Source of the DNA: Nonomuraea turcica
GTDB taxonomy: Bacteria > Actinomycetota > Actinomycetes > Streptosporangiales > Streptosporangiaceae
DNA length: 64,000 nt
Reading direction: 5' to 3'
Assembly (NCBI RefSeq): GCF_030718205.1
Contig: NZ_JAUZQF010000019.1
Coordinates: forward strand, 1-64,000
This document shows positions 8,712 to 17,762 of the stretch, in pieces. Every line of letters begins with the position of its first letter. Position 1 is the stretch's first letter. The notes below the pieces were generated by a model. It was not told the origin of the DNA and made no database searches. It was given only the letters and a program-made list of their open reading frames with translations. A program made the position numbers and the translations under genes.

Positions 8712-11708
8712 TTGACCACGACCATTCACCATGAAGGGCTGCGTGCCCCAGGCAGCGGGCCTTCCGATCCCGAATCCGTGACCAGGAAGAAAATGCAGTT
8801 CTGGGATCGGAGCAAGTTCCTCATCGTTCTGGTGGCGGCCTACTTCATCCTCACGTGGAAGGTGATGGCCGACTTCGAGGGCGTCGTCACGTTCCCCGAG
8901 GCCGCCCGGGCGATCGCGCAGGCGTACCAGTGGATCTTCTGGTTGCTCGGCGCGGAGCTCGTCCGCCAGCTGCACTTCTTCGTCAGTGAGCACTGGTCGG
9001 CCTACCACCGGTTCTGGAGCCAGAAGGTCTTCGGCGGCTTCGACCGCTGGACGCATCGCCGATTCGACGACTGGACGAGATACCGGCTCTCGCGGGCACT
9101 CAAGATCACGTTCTTCGTCGTGCTGATCGCCTTGGTGCTGGGGGCGGTGCTGGACGTCAGCCCGTTCCAGGCGTTGTTCCAGGTGCCCGCGCTGATCTGG
9201 CAGGCGCTGCCGTTCTTCCTGCAGATCGTCTTCCTGTTCTTCTTCGTCATCATCCAGTTCGTGGGCCTGTTCTGGTTCCTGTCCAGGGGCGGCGTCGAGA
9301 CCTACTTCCCCGACGACATCAAGACCCGCTTCCACGACGTGTGGGGTCAGGACCACGTGGTCGAGCGCGTCCGGGAGAACATCGTCTTCCTGGAGCGGCC
9401 CGACGAGATCGAGAATCGCGGCGGGTACGTCCCCAGCGGCCTGCTGCTGTGGGGTCCGCCGGGCACCGGCAAGACCCTCATGGCCGAGGCCGTGGCCGGT
9501 GAGACCGGCAAGCCGTACGTGTTCGTGGATCCGGGCGCGTTCACGAACATGTTCATGGGCATCGGCATCCTCAAGGTGAAAAGCCTGTTCAGGAAGCTGC
9601 GCAAGCTGGCGCTCCGGTACGGCGGCGTGATCGTCTTCTTCGACGAGGCCGACTCGCTCGGCAAGCGCGGCCGGCTCGCCCAGCAGGGCCCCAACGTGCC
9701 GGGCGGCGGCTTCTCCGGCCTGTCCGGGTACGCCGGCTGCCACGGGCTCAACTACCTGTCCGAGGAGACCCGCCAGGTGCTGGCCTTCCGTGCCCGGCGC
9801 GAGGACGGGGAGGAGCCTGGCCGGCGTAACCGCTTCATGATGGGCGGCGGCATGATGGGCAGCGGCGATCCCGGCACCCTGCAGGCGCTGCTCACGGAGC
9901 TGTCCGGGCTCAAGAAGCCGCGCGGGTTCTTCAACCGCCTGGTCAGGCGGCTGCTCGGCATGCGGCCCAAGCCGCCGCCCAAATACCGCATTCTCGTCAT
10001 GATGGCCACCAACCGGCCCGACGCGCTCGACGAGGCGCTGCTCCGGCCCGGCCGCATCGACCGCATCTACAAGGTGGGCTACCCGTCCAAGGCCGGGCGG
10101 GTGCGCACTTACCAGGGCTACTTCGACAAGGTCGACCACGAGCTCACCGAGCAGCAGATCGACAAGCTGGCCACGATCACCCCGTACGCCACCGGTGCCA
10201 CGATCAAGGACCTGGTCAACGAGTCGCTGATCACCGCCATCAGGGACGGGCGCGAGATCATCACCTGGTCGGACGTGCTGCGCGCCAAGCGGCTCAAGCA
10301 GCTCGGCCCGCCCGAGGATGTGGAGTACATCGAGCGCGAGCGGCACGCCGTGGCCGTGCACGAGGCCTGCCACGCCGTCGTGGCGTACGTGACCCGCTTC
10401 CACCTCGAGATCGACATCGCCACCATCGAGAAGGGCGCCGATTACCTGGGCATGGTCGCCTCGATCAAGCCCGAGGACCAGTTCACCCGGTGGAAGTCGG
10501 AGCACGAGGCCGACATCATGGTCTCGCTGGCGTCGCTGGCCGGGGAGCGGATGTTCTTCGGCGAGGACAACTCCTCCGGCGTGTCCGGCGACCTGTTCTC
10601 CGCGACCTACCTCACCGCGATGATGGAGTCGTACTGGGGCATGGGCTCGGGCGTCACCTCGCTGCCCGCGCTCCAGGAGCTGGAGATCATGGGCGGCAAG
10701 GCCGTGCGCAAGCCCCTCCCCGGCGGCGGCTCGATCGGCATCACCGAAAGGGAGCCCAGCAAAAAGGAGCCCGACCTCACCCCCGACGTGCTGGGGGAGC
10801 GGATCGAGTTCAACCTGGTGCGGCTGCTGGAGAAGACCGGGGAGCTGCTGCAGGAGCACCGCAGGGACGTGCTCTGCGTGGCACACGCGCTGGAGACGCA
10901 CAAGACGCTCAACGGCGACGACGTGGTGGCGATCATCCGGCGGGAGCCGGGGCCGCTCATCGACGGCACGATCTACGCTTCCGACGAGCTCTACCAGGAG
11001 CTGGAGGAATACCACCGCGACGCGGCCAGGGCGCACAAGGAGCACAGCCGCATCGATCGCGACCTGCCCGGGGCCGTCGAGCGGGAGGCCGAGCCCGTGC
11101 CGGTCGCCCTCGGCGGGCACGGCGTCACGGTCATCCCGCCGGCGCCTCCGTCCTCGCCGCCGGTCACGACCATCCAGCCGCCGGTGATGGCGCCGCCGGC
11201 CGCGCCCGGCTACCGGATCGCCGGCGACGCCAGCCAGGCCTCCGCCGCCGATCAGGTCGATCGGCCGGAGTTCGTGCCGTGGGCGCCCGAGTCGACCTCG
11301 GCGCCCCCACCGGTGCCCGTCATGGTCCAGCCGGCCGCCGCGCCGCCGCCCCCGCGGCGGCGGAGCCCCGGCCGGGTCTGGCTGGTCATCGCCAGCCTGC
11401 TCGGGCTCGTGGCGCTGTCCGCCATCGCCGCGCTGGCGGTGACGGGCAACGGCGCGAACGGGGCGGGCTCCTCCCTGGTGGCCTCGCCGGGCCTGCTGTT
11501 CCTGCTGTTCGTCGTGATCGTCGCGGTGATCGTGGGCGCCGGCCTCGCACTGGTGGCGATCAAGGGGGTACGCGCGGCGCAGGCCAAGGCCGAACGCGAG
11601 CGCGACGAGGCCCACGCCCGGGCCCAGCTCCTGGCCGCGGCCATGGACCCGGACACCGCCATGCGGCTGCTCGGCTACGACGGCAACGGGCGCGACGGCC
11701 GTACCTGA
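8712..11708 (+). CDS. FtsH-like membrane AAA+ ATPase/M41 metalloprotease with extra C-terminal membrane domain
   Basis: 998 residues from TTG 8712 (GGGAG upstream). The N-terminal 200 residues hold about four hydrophobic segments. Walker A GPPGTGKT is at 248-255, Walker B VIVFFDEADS near 310, and the second region of homology reads NRPDALDEALLRPGRIDR. Between Walker B and the SRH is an insertion of roughly 70-100 residues, rich in Gly/Met (FMMGGGMMGSG). The M41 zinc motif HEACH is at 550-554, with the downstream Asp in SGDLFSATYL as likely third ligand. After the protease domain come a Pro-rich linker and two more membrane helices (about 900-975), absent from canonical FtsH. It is not the housekeeping FtsH by length (usually 640-670) or layout. 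Likely a membrane protease coupled with the lipoprotein upstream. Confidence 0.8.
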   Translation: MTTTIHHEGLRAPGSGPSDPESVTRKKMQFWDRSKFLIVLVAAYFILTWKVMADFEGVVTFPEAARAIAQAYQWIFWLLGAELVRQLHFFVSEHWSAYHRFWSQKVFGGFDRWTHRRFDDWTRYRLSRALKITFFVVLIALVLGAVLDVSPFQALFQVPALIWQALPFFLQIVFLFFFVIIQFVGLFWFLSRGGVETYFPDDIKTRFHDVWGQDHVVERVRENIVFLERPDEIENRGGYVPSGLLLWGPPGTGKTLMAEAVAGETGKPYVFVDPGAFTNMFMGIGILKVKSLFRKLRKLALRYGGVIVFFDEADSLGKRGRLAQQGPNVPGGGFSGLSGYAGCHGLNYLSEETRQVLAFRARREDGEEPGRRNRFMMGGGMMGSGDPGTLQALLTELSGLKKPRGFFNRLVRRLLGMRPKPPPKYRILVMMATNRPDALDEALLRPGRIDRIYKVGYPSKAGRVRTYQGYFDKVDHELTEQQIDKLATITPYATGATIKDLVNESLITAIRDGREIITWSDVLRAKRLKQLGPPEDVEYIERERHAVAVHEACHAVVAYVTRFHLEIDIATIEKGADYLGMVASIKPEDQFTRWKSEHEADIMVSLASLAGERMFFGEDNSSGVSGDLFSATYLTAMMESYWGMGSGVTSLPALQELEIMGGKAVRKPLPGGGSIGITEREPSKKEPDLTPDVLGERIEFNLVRLLEKTGELLQEHRRDVLCVAHALETHKTLNGDDVVAIIRREPGPLIDGTIYASDELYQELEEYHRDAARAHKEHSRIDRDLPGAVEREAEPVPVALGGHGVTVIPPAPPSSPPVTTIQPPVMAPPAAPGYRIAGDASQASAADQVDRPEFVPWAPESTSAPPPVPVMVQPAAAPPPPRRRSPGRVWLVIASLLGLVALSAIAALAVTGNGANGAGSSLVASPGLLFLLFVVIVAVIVGAGLALVAIKGVRAAQAKAERERDEAHARAQLLAAAMDPDTAMRLLGYDGNGRDGRT

Positions 11709-11715
11709 GCGTGGC

Positions 11716-11748
11716 GCACGACCGGCGCGGGCTCAGCGCCGGTCGTGC
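11716..11748. terminator. Bidirectional hairpin overlapping the 3' end of terC
   Basis: A perfect 13-bp stem (GCACGACCGGCGC / GCGCCGGTCGTGC, 7-base loop). It starts 8 bases after the FtsH-like stop, and its right arm encodes the last residues (HDRR) and stop of the convergent TerC gene. It can therefore end transcription from both sides while being partly coding. Confidence 0.7.
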
Positions 11749-12905
11749 TCCTCGTGGACCCTGCGCAGCAGCGCCATCAGCTTCTCCTCTTCGCGGATGC
11801 GCCTGCGGTATTTCTCCGGCAGCTTCTTGAGCTGCTCCTCCTCGTGGCACAGCTTCCCGAACAGCTCCTCGCGCGGCTGCGGGTCGTGCTCGACCTCCAG
11901 GTACGCCTGGGCGTGCCGCCGCGCCGCCGAGACGGCGTTCTGCGCGCGGCCCTTCGCGCTGGTCAGCGAGGCGACCACGGTGATCACCAGCACACCCACG
12001 ATCACCGACAGGGACAGGCCGGTGCTGATCTCGGTGACCGGCACGGGCTGGCCGTCGTTGATGAATGGCACGTTGTTCTCGTGCAGCGCGTGCAGGACGA
12101 GCTTGACCCCGATGAAGCCCAGGATGGCGGCCAGGCCGATGGCGAGGTAGATCAGCCGGTCGAGCAGGTCGTCGAGGAGGAAGTAGAGCTGCCGCAGCCC
12201 CAGCAGGGAGAACGCGGTGGCGGTGAAGACGATGTAGATGTTCTGGGTGAGGCCGAAGATGGCCGGGATGGAGTCGAGGGCGAACATGATGTCCGTCCCC
12301 CCGATGGCGATCATGACGAGCACCATCGGGGTCATGACCCGCTTGCCGTCCTGGACGGTGAACAGGCGGTCCCCGTCGTAGACCTCGGTGGCCGCGAAGA
12401 GCCTGCGGGCCAGGCGGACCATGACGTTGTCGGTGTCGTGGCTCTCCTCGCTCTCAGGCTTGAGCAGGTTTCCGGCCGTGACCAGCAGGATCAGGCCGAA
12501 CACGTAGAACGCCCAGGCGAAGGTGTTGATCAGCGCCGCGCCGATCAGGATGAACCCGGTCCTGGCCAGCAGCGAGAACACGATGCCGAACAGCAGCGCC
12601 TTCTGCTGGTTGGCCCGCGGCACCTTGAAGCTGGACATGATGACGAGGAACACGAAGAGGTTGTCGACCGACAGCGCCTTCTCCGTGATGTAGCCGGCGA
12701 AATACTCCGTCCCCGGATCGGGGCCGCCGAAGATCCACACGCCGGCGCCGAACACCAGGGCGATGCCGATGTACAGCGCCGACCAGATCGTGGCCTCGCG
12801 CAGCGAGGGGACGTGCGCACGGCGGACGTGGAAGACGAAGTCGAACAGCAGCAGCCCGACGATCCCCGCGATCGTCAGCCACCACACCAGCGGCGAGACG
12901 CCCAT
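11733..12905 (-). CDS. TerC/Alx-family integral membrane protein
   Basis: 390 residues from ATG 12905 (GGGG about 11 bases upstream); TTG at 12923 is possible. About nine membrane helices in the TerC pattern: PLVWWLTIAGIVGLLLFDF at the start, the conserved AGYITEKALSVDNLFVF with its acidic membrane residues, and GGTDIMFALDSIPAIFGLT. These motifs define TerC/Alx, linked to tellurite resistance and manganese export. The C-terminal 90 residues are a charged cytosolic tail. It is not near other ter genes, so a metal-homeostasis role (Mn efflux as for Alx) is likelier than tellurite resistance. Confidence 0.85.
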   Translation of the reverse strand: MGVSPLVWWLTIAGIVGLLLFDFVFHVRRAHVPSLREATIWSALYIGIALVFGAGVWIFGGPDPGTEYFAGYITEKALSVDNLFVFLVIMSSFKVPRANQQKALLFGIVFSLLARTGFILIGAALINTFAWAFYVFGLILLVTAGNLLKPESEESHDTDNVMVRLARRLFAATEVYDGDRLFTVQDGKRVMTPMVLVMIAIGGTDIMFALDSIPAIFGLTQNIYIVFTATAFSLLGLRQLYFLLDDLLDRLIYLAIGLAAILGFIGVKLVLHALHENNVPFINDGQPVPVTEISTGLSLSVIVGVLVITVVASLTSAKGRAQNAVSAARRHAQAYLEVEHDPQPREELFGKLCHEEEQLKKLPEKYRRRIREEEKLMALLRRVHEEHDRR

Positions 12906-13222
12906 CAGCCGCGCACCCCGCAAGACAGTACGTGCATGAGCAAAATACCCCTCGATGATCGTACGGTGAGGCGAACCCGATACGTATGACCCGCGCCTTA
13001 CGGGTTATGCGTGGCTCGTCCGGCCGCCCTCGTGTGCGCCCTGCTCACCGGCTGGCGCCGCAGGACGCCAAGGGGAGCAATCGTGACGGCTTCATGACGG
13101 GCGCAGGCGTTTGGCTTGGTAAAACTTGTGCTGATTAACACGGCGTTCACATGTGGGCAAAAACGGGGAAACGGCTGTCCATAAGACTCGGCGTGGCTGG
13201 AAGGAACCCTGAAAGGACCGCC
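12906..13222. other. 317-base intergenic region between terC and glnII
   Basis: This region holds the divergent promoters of terC and glnII. Apart from the GlnR-like boxes listed separately, I see no ORF, RNA gene or convincing riboswitch. I looked for the yybP-ykoY Mn riboswitch that precedes some terC/alx genes and did not find a persuasive match. Confidence 0.5.
13135..13172 (+). promoter_or_regulatory. Possible GlnR-like boxes upstream of glnII
   Basis: Four 5-base blocks spaced every 11 bases, TTAAC, TTCAC, GCAAA and GAAAC, resemble the actinobacterial GlnR pattern (GTnAC-n6-GAAAC repeats). The last block is a perfect half-site and the others are partial. glnII is a known GlnR target in Streptomyces. 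The regular spacing is seen; GlnR binding is inferred. Confidence 0.35.
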
Positions 13223-14242
13223 GTGAGCTACAAGGCTGAGTACATCTGGATCGACGGCACCGAGCCCACGGCTCTGCTGCGCTCGAAGACCAAGATCCTT
13301 GCCGATGGGGCCGAGCCTCCGGTCTGGGGCTTCGACGGCTCCAGCACCAACCAGGCTGAAGGGCACTCGTCGGACCGCGTGCTCCGCCCGGTGTTCGTCT
13401 GTCCCGACCCGATCCGCGGCGGGGACAACGTCCTCGTCCTGTCCGAGGTCGAGGAGATCAACGGGGACCCGCACGTCAGCAACACCCGCGCCCTGCTGCG
13501 CCCGATCGCCGAGCAGTTCGCCGACCAGGAGTCCTGGTTCGGCATCGAGCAGGAATACACCTTCTTCAAGGGCAGCCGCCCGCTCGGCTTCCCCGAGGGT
13601 GGTTTCCCCGCCCCGCAGGGCCCCTACTACTGCGGTGTCGGCGCCGACGCCATCTTCGGCCGCGAGATCGTCGAGCTGCACCTCGACCGCTGCCTCGCCG
13701 CCGGCCTGGCGATCTCCGGCATCAACGCCGAGGTCATGCCCGGCCAGTGGGAGTTCCAGGTCGGCCCGGCGAGCCCCGTCGAGGTCTCCGACCACATGTG
13801 GATCGCCCGCTACCTGCTCTACAGGACGGCCGAGGAGTTCGGTGTCGAGGCCACCCTCGACCCCAAGCCCGCCCGCGGCGACTGGAACGGCGCCGGCGCG
13901 CACACCAACTTCTCCACCAAGGCCATGCGCGAGGGCTACGACGCCATCGTCGCCGCCTGCGAGTCGCTCGGCGAGGGTGACAAGCCGATGGAGCACATCT
14001 CGCAGTACGGCTCCGGCGTCGAGTCCCGCCTCACCGGTGCCCACGAGACCGCCCCGTGGAACAAGTACAGCTACGGCGTCTCCAACCGTGGTGCGTCCGT
14101 GCGTATCCCGTGGCAGGTCGAGGTCGAGAAGAAGGGCTACATCGAGGACCGTCGCCCGAACGCCAACATGGACCCGTACGTCGTCACCCGCCTGCTGGTG
14201 AACACCGTCTGCGCGGCCCTGGAGAAGAAGGGCCTGGTCTGA
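13223..14242 (+). CDS. glnII: Glutamine synthetase type II (GlnII)
   Basis: 339 residues from GTG 13223, with AAAGGA 7 bases upstream; more N-terminal starts lack a binding site. It is the short eukaryote-like GSII, found in actinobacteria beside GlnA. Conserved motifs: VWGFDGSST, the metal/glutamate-site FGIEQEYTFF, INAEVMPGQWEFQVGP, the ATP-site GAGAHTNFST, and NRGASVRIP. It makes glutamine from glutamate, ammonia and ATP as an octamer or decamer in the cytosol. GSII lacks the adenylylation site of GlnA. The gene is monocistronic between its own promoter region and a strong terminator. Confidence 0.96.
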   Translation: MSYKAEYIWIDGTEPTALLRSKTKILADGAEPPVWGFDGSSTNQAEGHSSDRVLRPVFVCPDPIRGGDNVLVLSEVEEINGDPHVSNTRALLRPIAEQFADQESWFGIEQEYTFFKGSRPLGFPEGGFPAPQGPYYCGVGADAIFGREIVELHLDRCLAAGLAISGINAEVMPGQWEFQVGPASPVEVSDHMWIARYLLYRTAEEFGVEATLDPKPARGDWNGAGAHTNFSTKAMREGYDAIVAACESLGEGDKPMEHISQYGSGVESRLTGAHETAPWNKYSYGVSNRGASVRIPWQVEVEKKGYIEDRRPNANMDPYVVTRLLVNTVCAALEKKGLV

Positions 14243-14253
14243 CCTTCCTCGTG

Positions 14254-14283
14254 AAACGGGGCCCCCGGGCGGGGGCCCCGTTT
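14254..14283. terminator. Intrinsic terminator between glnII and the aldehyde dehydrogenase
   Basis: A perfect 13-bp stem (AAACGGGGCCCCC / GGGGGCCCCGTTT, 4-base loop) 11 bases after the glnII stop, ending in T residues on the + strand and A residues on the other, so it can serve both convergent genes. Confidence 0.85.
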
Positions 14284-14288
14284 TCCGT

Positions 14289-15827
14289 TCACGGGAGGCG
14301 GAAGTCGAGGTCGGGAACGATCTCCGCGACATCCATCTGCGCCTTCTGCAGCCGGCCCGAGTGGTCCCAGTTCATGGCCTGCCAGCGGGTGAACTGGTCG
14401 AGCACCCACACGCCGGACTGTCGGCTGCCGTTGCCGGACTTGCCGTTGCCGCCGAAGGGCAGGTGCGCCTCCGCTCCTGAGGTGGAGTTGTTGACGCTGA
14501 CCATGCCGGCCGAGATGCCCTCGCGGAAGCGGAAGGCGTGCTTCGGGTTGGTGGTGTAGATCGAGCTCGACAGGCCGTAGCCGGGCAGGTTGGCCAGCTC
14601 GACGGCCTCGTCGAGAGTCGCGAACGTGGTCACGCCCACGATCGGGCCGAACGTCTCCTCCATGAAGAGGCGGTCGCCGGGCTTGACGCCGTCCACGACG
14701 ACCGGGTGGTAGTAGAGGCCGCCCTCTCCGTCGAAGTCGCCGCGCGGGTTGTCCTTGGTGATTTTTCCGGTATTTCCGGACACGACCCTGTGGTGGGGCT
14801 CGATCCAGTTCAGATACTCCTCGTACCGGTCGGCGAACTTCTGGTCCAGCAGCGGACCGGCCAGCACGTCCTGCGCGGGGTCGCCGATCCTGGCCTCACC
14901 CACTGCCCGCGCGAACCGCTCCACGAAGGCGTCGTGCACGCTCTCATGCACGATGACCGTGCCTAGGCTGGTGCAGCGCTGGCCGGCGGTGCCGAAGCCG
15001 GAGAACAAGGCGCCCTCGACGGCCAGGTCCAGGTCGGCGTCCGGCATGATCACCATCGGGTTCTTGCCGCCCAGCTCCAGGCAGGCCGACTGCAGGTGCC
15101 GCCCGGTCAGCTCGCCGATCTTCCTGCCCACCTCGCTGGAGCCGGTGAACCCGACCTTGTTGACGCTGCCCTCCTCCAAGGCCAGCTCCAGGCCGCGGAA
15201 GGTCTCCGCGCCGTCGGCGAAGACGACGTTCAGCACGCCGTCGGGCAGCCCGGCCGCCACGAACAGCTGGAACATCGCGTGCGCGGAGGCGGCGGCGTAT
15301 TCGGCGGGCTTCCAGACGACGGCGTTGCCGCACAGCAGGGCCGGAACCAGATACCACGACGGCACGGCCACGGGGAAGTTGCCCGCGGTGACGACCGCCG
15401 CCACACCCACCGGGTTGCGGAAGGTGAAGAGGTTTTTGTCCGGCATCTCCGACGGCACCGTCTGCCCGTAGAGCCTGCGGCCCTCGCCGAGGAAGAAGTC
15501 GCACGTGTCCACGATCTCCCGCACCTCGCCGAGCGCCTCGGCGTACGGCTTGCCGATCTCCTCGGTGACCAGCCGGGCCAGCCGCTCGGTGTTGGCCTCG
15601 ACCAGCCGCCCGATGGAGGCGATCACCCGGCCGCGCACCGGGGCGGGCACCTTGGCCCACTCGCGCTGGGCCTCCTTGGCGGTGCGGCAGGCGGCGGCGA
15701 ACGTGCCGGCGTCGGCCATGCCGACCTGGGCCACGACCTCGCGCGGCCGGGCGGGGTTGGTCGATTCGTACGTGCTCGTGGCGGCGGCTTCCTTGCCACC
15801 CACGAGGGAAACGATTTGTCGGCTCAC
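14289..15827 (-). CDS. Aldehyde dehydrogenase family protein
   Basis: 512 residues from GTG 15827, chosen because AAGGAGG sits 6 bases upstream; the frame is open further back. It has full ALDH architecture: TAGNFP (catalytic-site Asn150), PAEYAA, FTGSSEVG Rossmann motif (227-234), general base Glu251 in LELGGKNP, catalytic Cys285 in GQRCTS, and EETFGPI. The RCT context and overall length recall the ALDH7/aminoadipate-semialdehyde group, but substrate cannot be fixed. The tail-to-tail position with glnII suggests no functional link by itself. Confidence 0.88.
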   Translation of the reverse strand: MSRQIVSLVGGKEAAATSTYESTNPARPREVVAQVGMADAGTFAAACRTAKEAQREWAKVPAPVRGRVIASIGRLVEANTERLARLVTEEIGKPYAEALGEVREIVDTCDFFLGEGRRLYGQTVPSEMPDKNLFTFRNPVGVAAVVTAGNFPVAVPSWYLVPALLCGNAVVWKPAEYAAASAHAMFQLFVAAGLPDGVLNVVFADGAETFRGLELALEEGSVNKVGFTGSSEVGRKIGELTGRHLQSACLELGGKNPMVIMPDADLDLAVEGALFSGFGTAGQRCTSLGTVIVHESVHDAFVERFARAVGEARIGDPAQDVLAGPLLDQKFADRYEEYLNWIEPHHRVVSGNTGKITKDNPRGDFDGEGGLYYHPVVVDGVKPGDRLFMEETFGPIVGVTTFATLDEAVELANLPGYGLSSSIYTTNPKHAFRFREGISAGMVSVNNSTSGAEAHLPFGGNGKSGNGSRQSGVWVLDQFTRWQAMNWDHSGRLQKAQMDVAEIVPDLDFRLP

Positions 15828-15887
15828 CGGGGCCCTCCTTATAGGTTCTGCGGACAGACAATCATCCCGCCGCAAGAAACCCAACTT

Positions 15888-16760
15888 TCAGGCGCTCTCC
15901 TGAGCCAGCCTACGCAGCTCCGGGCCATAGGCCGGATCGGCGAGGGCCGCGGCGAACTGGGCCTTGAGGTAGTTGAGCGGCGAGCCCGTGTCCCACCACG
16001 TGCCGTCGATGACCTGCCCGTACACCGGGTGGGCGGCGGCGTGGCGGTCCAGCGCGTCGGTGAGGTAGATCTCGCCCTCGGGGTTCTCGTGCCACTTACG
16101 CGTGGCGGCCTCCAGCTCCTCCACGACGCCGGGGGTGACGACATAGCCGCCGATGGCGGCGTACCGGGACGGGGCCCGCTCCGGCGACGGCTTCTCCACC
16201 AGGCCAGAGATCCGCAACCGGCCGCCGCCCAGGTCCTCCTCGACGACGGGCACGCCGTAGCGGGAGGCGTCCTCGACCGCCATCGGCATCAGGGCCAGGA
16301 CGGGGGCCTTCGTGGCCTCGTACGCGCTCTTGAGCTGCTTGGCCCGCGGCACCTCGGCCACGAACACGTCGTCGGCCCAGAGCACCATGAACGGCTCGTC
16401 GCCGATGACGCGGGCGGCGTTGAGCACGGGCGTGCCGTTGCCGTAGGGGCCGTTCTGGTACAGGTAGGTGATGTGGGCCAGGGACGACAGCTCGGCCACC
16501 GCGTCGGCCAGGTCGTCCTTGCCGTCGGCGCGCAGCTGCTGCTCCAGGTCGGCGTCCGGGGCGAAGTGCCGCTGCACCAGGTCCTTGCGGGCCGAGGTGA
16601 CGATGGTGATCTCGTCGATGCCGGAGTCCACGAGCTCCCGGATGGTGTGCTCGATGACGGGTTTGTCGCCGATCGGCAGCATCTCCTTCGGCATTGCCTT
16701 CGTCAGCGGCAGCAGCCGGGTGCCCAGGCCGGCCACCGGGATCACGGCTTTGCGGACCAT
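15888..16760 (-). CDS. galU: UTP-glucose-1-phosphate uridylyltransferase
   Basis: 290 residues, ATG 16760 with AAGGAGAG close upstream. The nucleotidyltransferase motif AGLGTRLLPLTKAMPKEMLPI lies at the N terminus, followed by the GalU-specific KPVIEHTIRELVDSGI and, mid-protein, the Asp-containing LWADDVFV. The C-terminal part (GTWWDTGSPLNYLKA) is typical of GalU. It forms UDP-glucose from UTP and glucose-1-phosphate for cell-wall and exopolysaccharide synthesis. About 60 bases separate it from the ALDH start; they could share a transcript. Confidence 0.93.
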   Translation of the reverse strand: MVRKAVIPVAGLGTRLLPLTKAMPKEMLPIGDKPVIEHTIRELVDSGIDEITIVTSARKDLVQRHFAPDADLEQQLRADGKDDLADAVAELSSLAHITYLYQNGPYGNGTPVLNAARVIGDEPFMVLWADDVFVAEVPRAKQLKSAYEATKAPVLALMPMAVEDASRYGVPVVEEDLGGGRLRISGLVEKPSPERAPSRYAAIGGYVVTPGVVEELEAATRKWHENPEGEIYLTDALDRHAAAHPVYGQVIDGTWWDTGSPLNYLKAQFAAALADPAYGPELRRLAQESA

Positions 16761-16804
16761 ACGACTCTCCTTGATCGATCGACGGGGAGAGTGCCGACGT
16801 TACC

Positions 16805-17677
16805 TCAGGCACATTCCATGATCACCGCCTGGATCGTGTGCCGGGCGTTGGACGCCATCGCGTGGTTCGTGTGCTGGTAGTAGTCCAGCTGGCCGACCGC
16901 CATGGACAGCGCCCAGCCACGGCCCCGCGCCCAGGTGTCGTCGTCCACGTCCAGTCCGGTGCGGAAGGCGTCTCTGGCGTCCGGAGTGAGCAAGTTCCAC
17001 GCGAGGATCAGGTCGCAGGCCGGGTCGCCCACGCCGGCCGTGGCGAAGTCGATCACGCCGGTGAGCCGGCCGTTCTCGACGAGCAGGTTGCCGGGCATCA
17101 GGTCGGAGTGCGTCCACACGGGCGGGCCCGGCCACTCCGGCGTGCGTGCCGCCGCGTCCCAGATCGCCGTCGCCGCCGCCGTGTCGATCAGCCCGTCCAG
17201 CTCGCCGATCGCGTGCCGGGTCGCCTTGTCCAGCCGGCTGAGCGGCCCCGCCCGGTATGCTCTCGGCCCGTCCGGCAGATCCACCTGCCGGAAGGCGGCC
17301 ACGAACGCCGCCAGATCCTTGGCGAGAGGCTCGTCCCCGGTCTCGGGGTTGGCGCCGGGCAGCCATCGGCACACCGACCACGGCCAGGGGAAGCCCTCAC
17401 CGGGCACGCCCGCGCCGAGCACCTCGGGAATGGCGAGCGGCAGCAGCGGGGCCAGCCGCGGCAGCCACAGATGCTCCTTCTCCACGTCGCCGACGCCCCA
17501 CTCGGCGAGCGGCAGCCGTACGGACAGGTCGTCGCCGAGGCGGTAGACGGCGTTGACCGTGCCCGGCGAGGGGAAGCGCTCGATCGGCAGGTCCGCCCAC
17601 TGGGGGAACTGCGCGGCCAGCAACCGGCGCACGAGGGTCTCGTCGGTCTCCACCTCGTCGTCATGCATTTTGCCCAT
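16805..17677 (-). CDS. Aminoglycoside phosphotransferase (APH)-family kinase
   Basis: About 290 residues from ATG 17677; ATG 17668 is an alternative. Protein-kinase-like fold: the N-lobe is FPSPGTVNAVYRLG, and the catalytic loop HSDLMPGNLLV gives the family HxDxxxxN. The metal motif VIDFATAGVGDP follows. These fit the APH/ChoK superfamily. Members range from antibiotic kinases to sugar or metabolite kinases, and a stand-alone chromosomal copy like this (often called an MPH-like or fructosamine-kinase-like protein) should not be read as a proven resistance gene. Confidence 0.82.
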   Translation of the reverse strand: MGKMHDDEVETDETLVRRLLAAQFPQWADLPIERFPSPGTVNAVYRLGDDLSVRLPLAEWGVGDVEKEHLWLPRLAPLLPLAIPEVLGAGVPGEGFPWPWSVCRWLPGANPETGDEPLAKDLAAFVAAFRQVDLPDGPRAYRAGPLSRLDKATRHAIGELDGLIDTAAATAIWDAAARTPEWPGPPVWTHSDLMPGNLLVENGRLTGVIDFATAGVGDPACDLILAWNLLTPDARDAFRTGLDVDDDTWARGRGWALSMAVGQLDYYQHTNHAMASNARHTIQAVIMECA

Positions 17678-17762
17678 GGACCGCCATACCAGCGTTCCGG
17701 CAGGCGGCCCGTCAACTCGATATTCGTCGACCCGGCGGGGCGGGCCGGGGACAGGAACGTGC

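Noticed and set aside
8676..11615. 979-codon open frame on the - strand
   Set aside because: Antisense shadow of the FtsH-like gene, which has all family motifs. The opposite frame is His/Arg/Asp-rich low-complexity sequence without motifs.
12906..13222. Mn-sensing yybP-ykoY riboswitch upstream of terC
   Set aside because: A GAGGGG-like run is present, but I could not build the conserved helices.
15096..16880. 594-codon + strand frame over the aldehyde dehydrogenase and galU
   Set aside because: Shadow of two clear - strand genes.
16805..17677. Aminoglycoside resistance gene
   Set aside because: Only the kinase fold is supported. The substrate of such chromosomal APH-like proteins is usually unknown and no resistance context is present.
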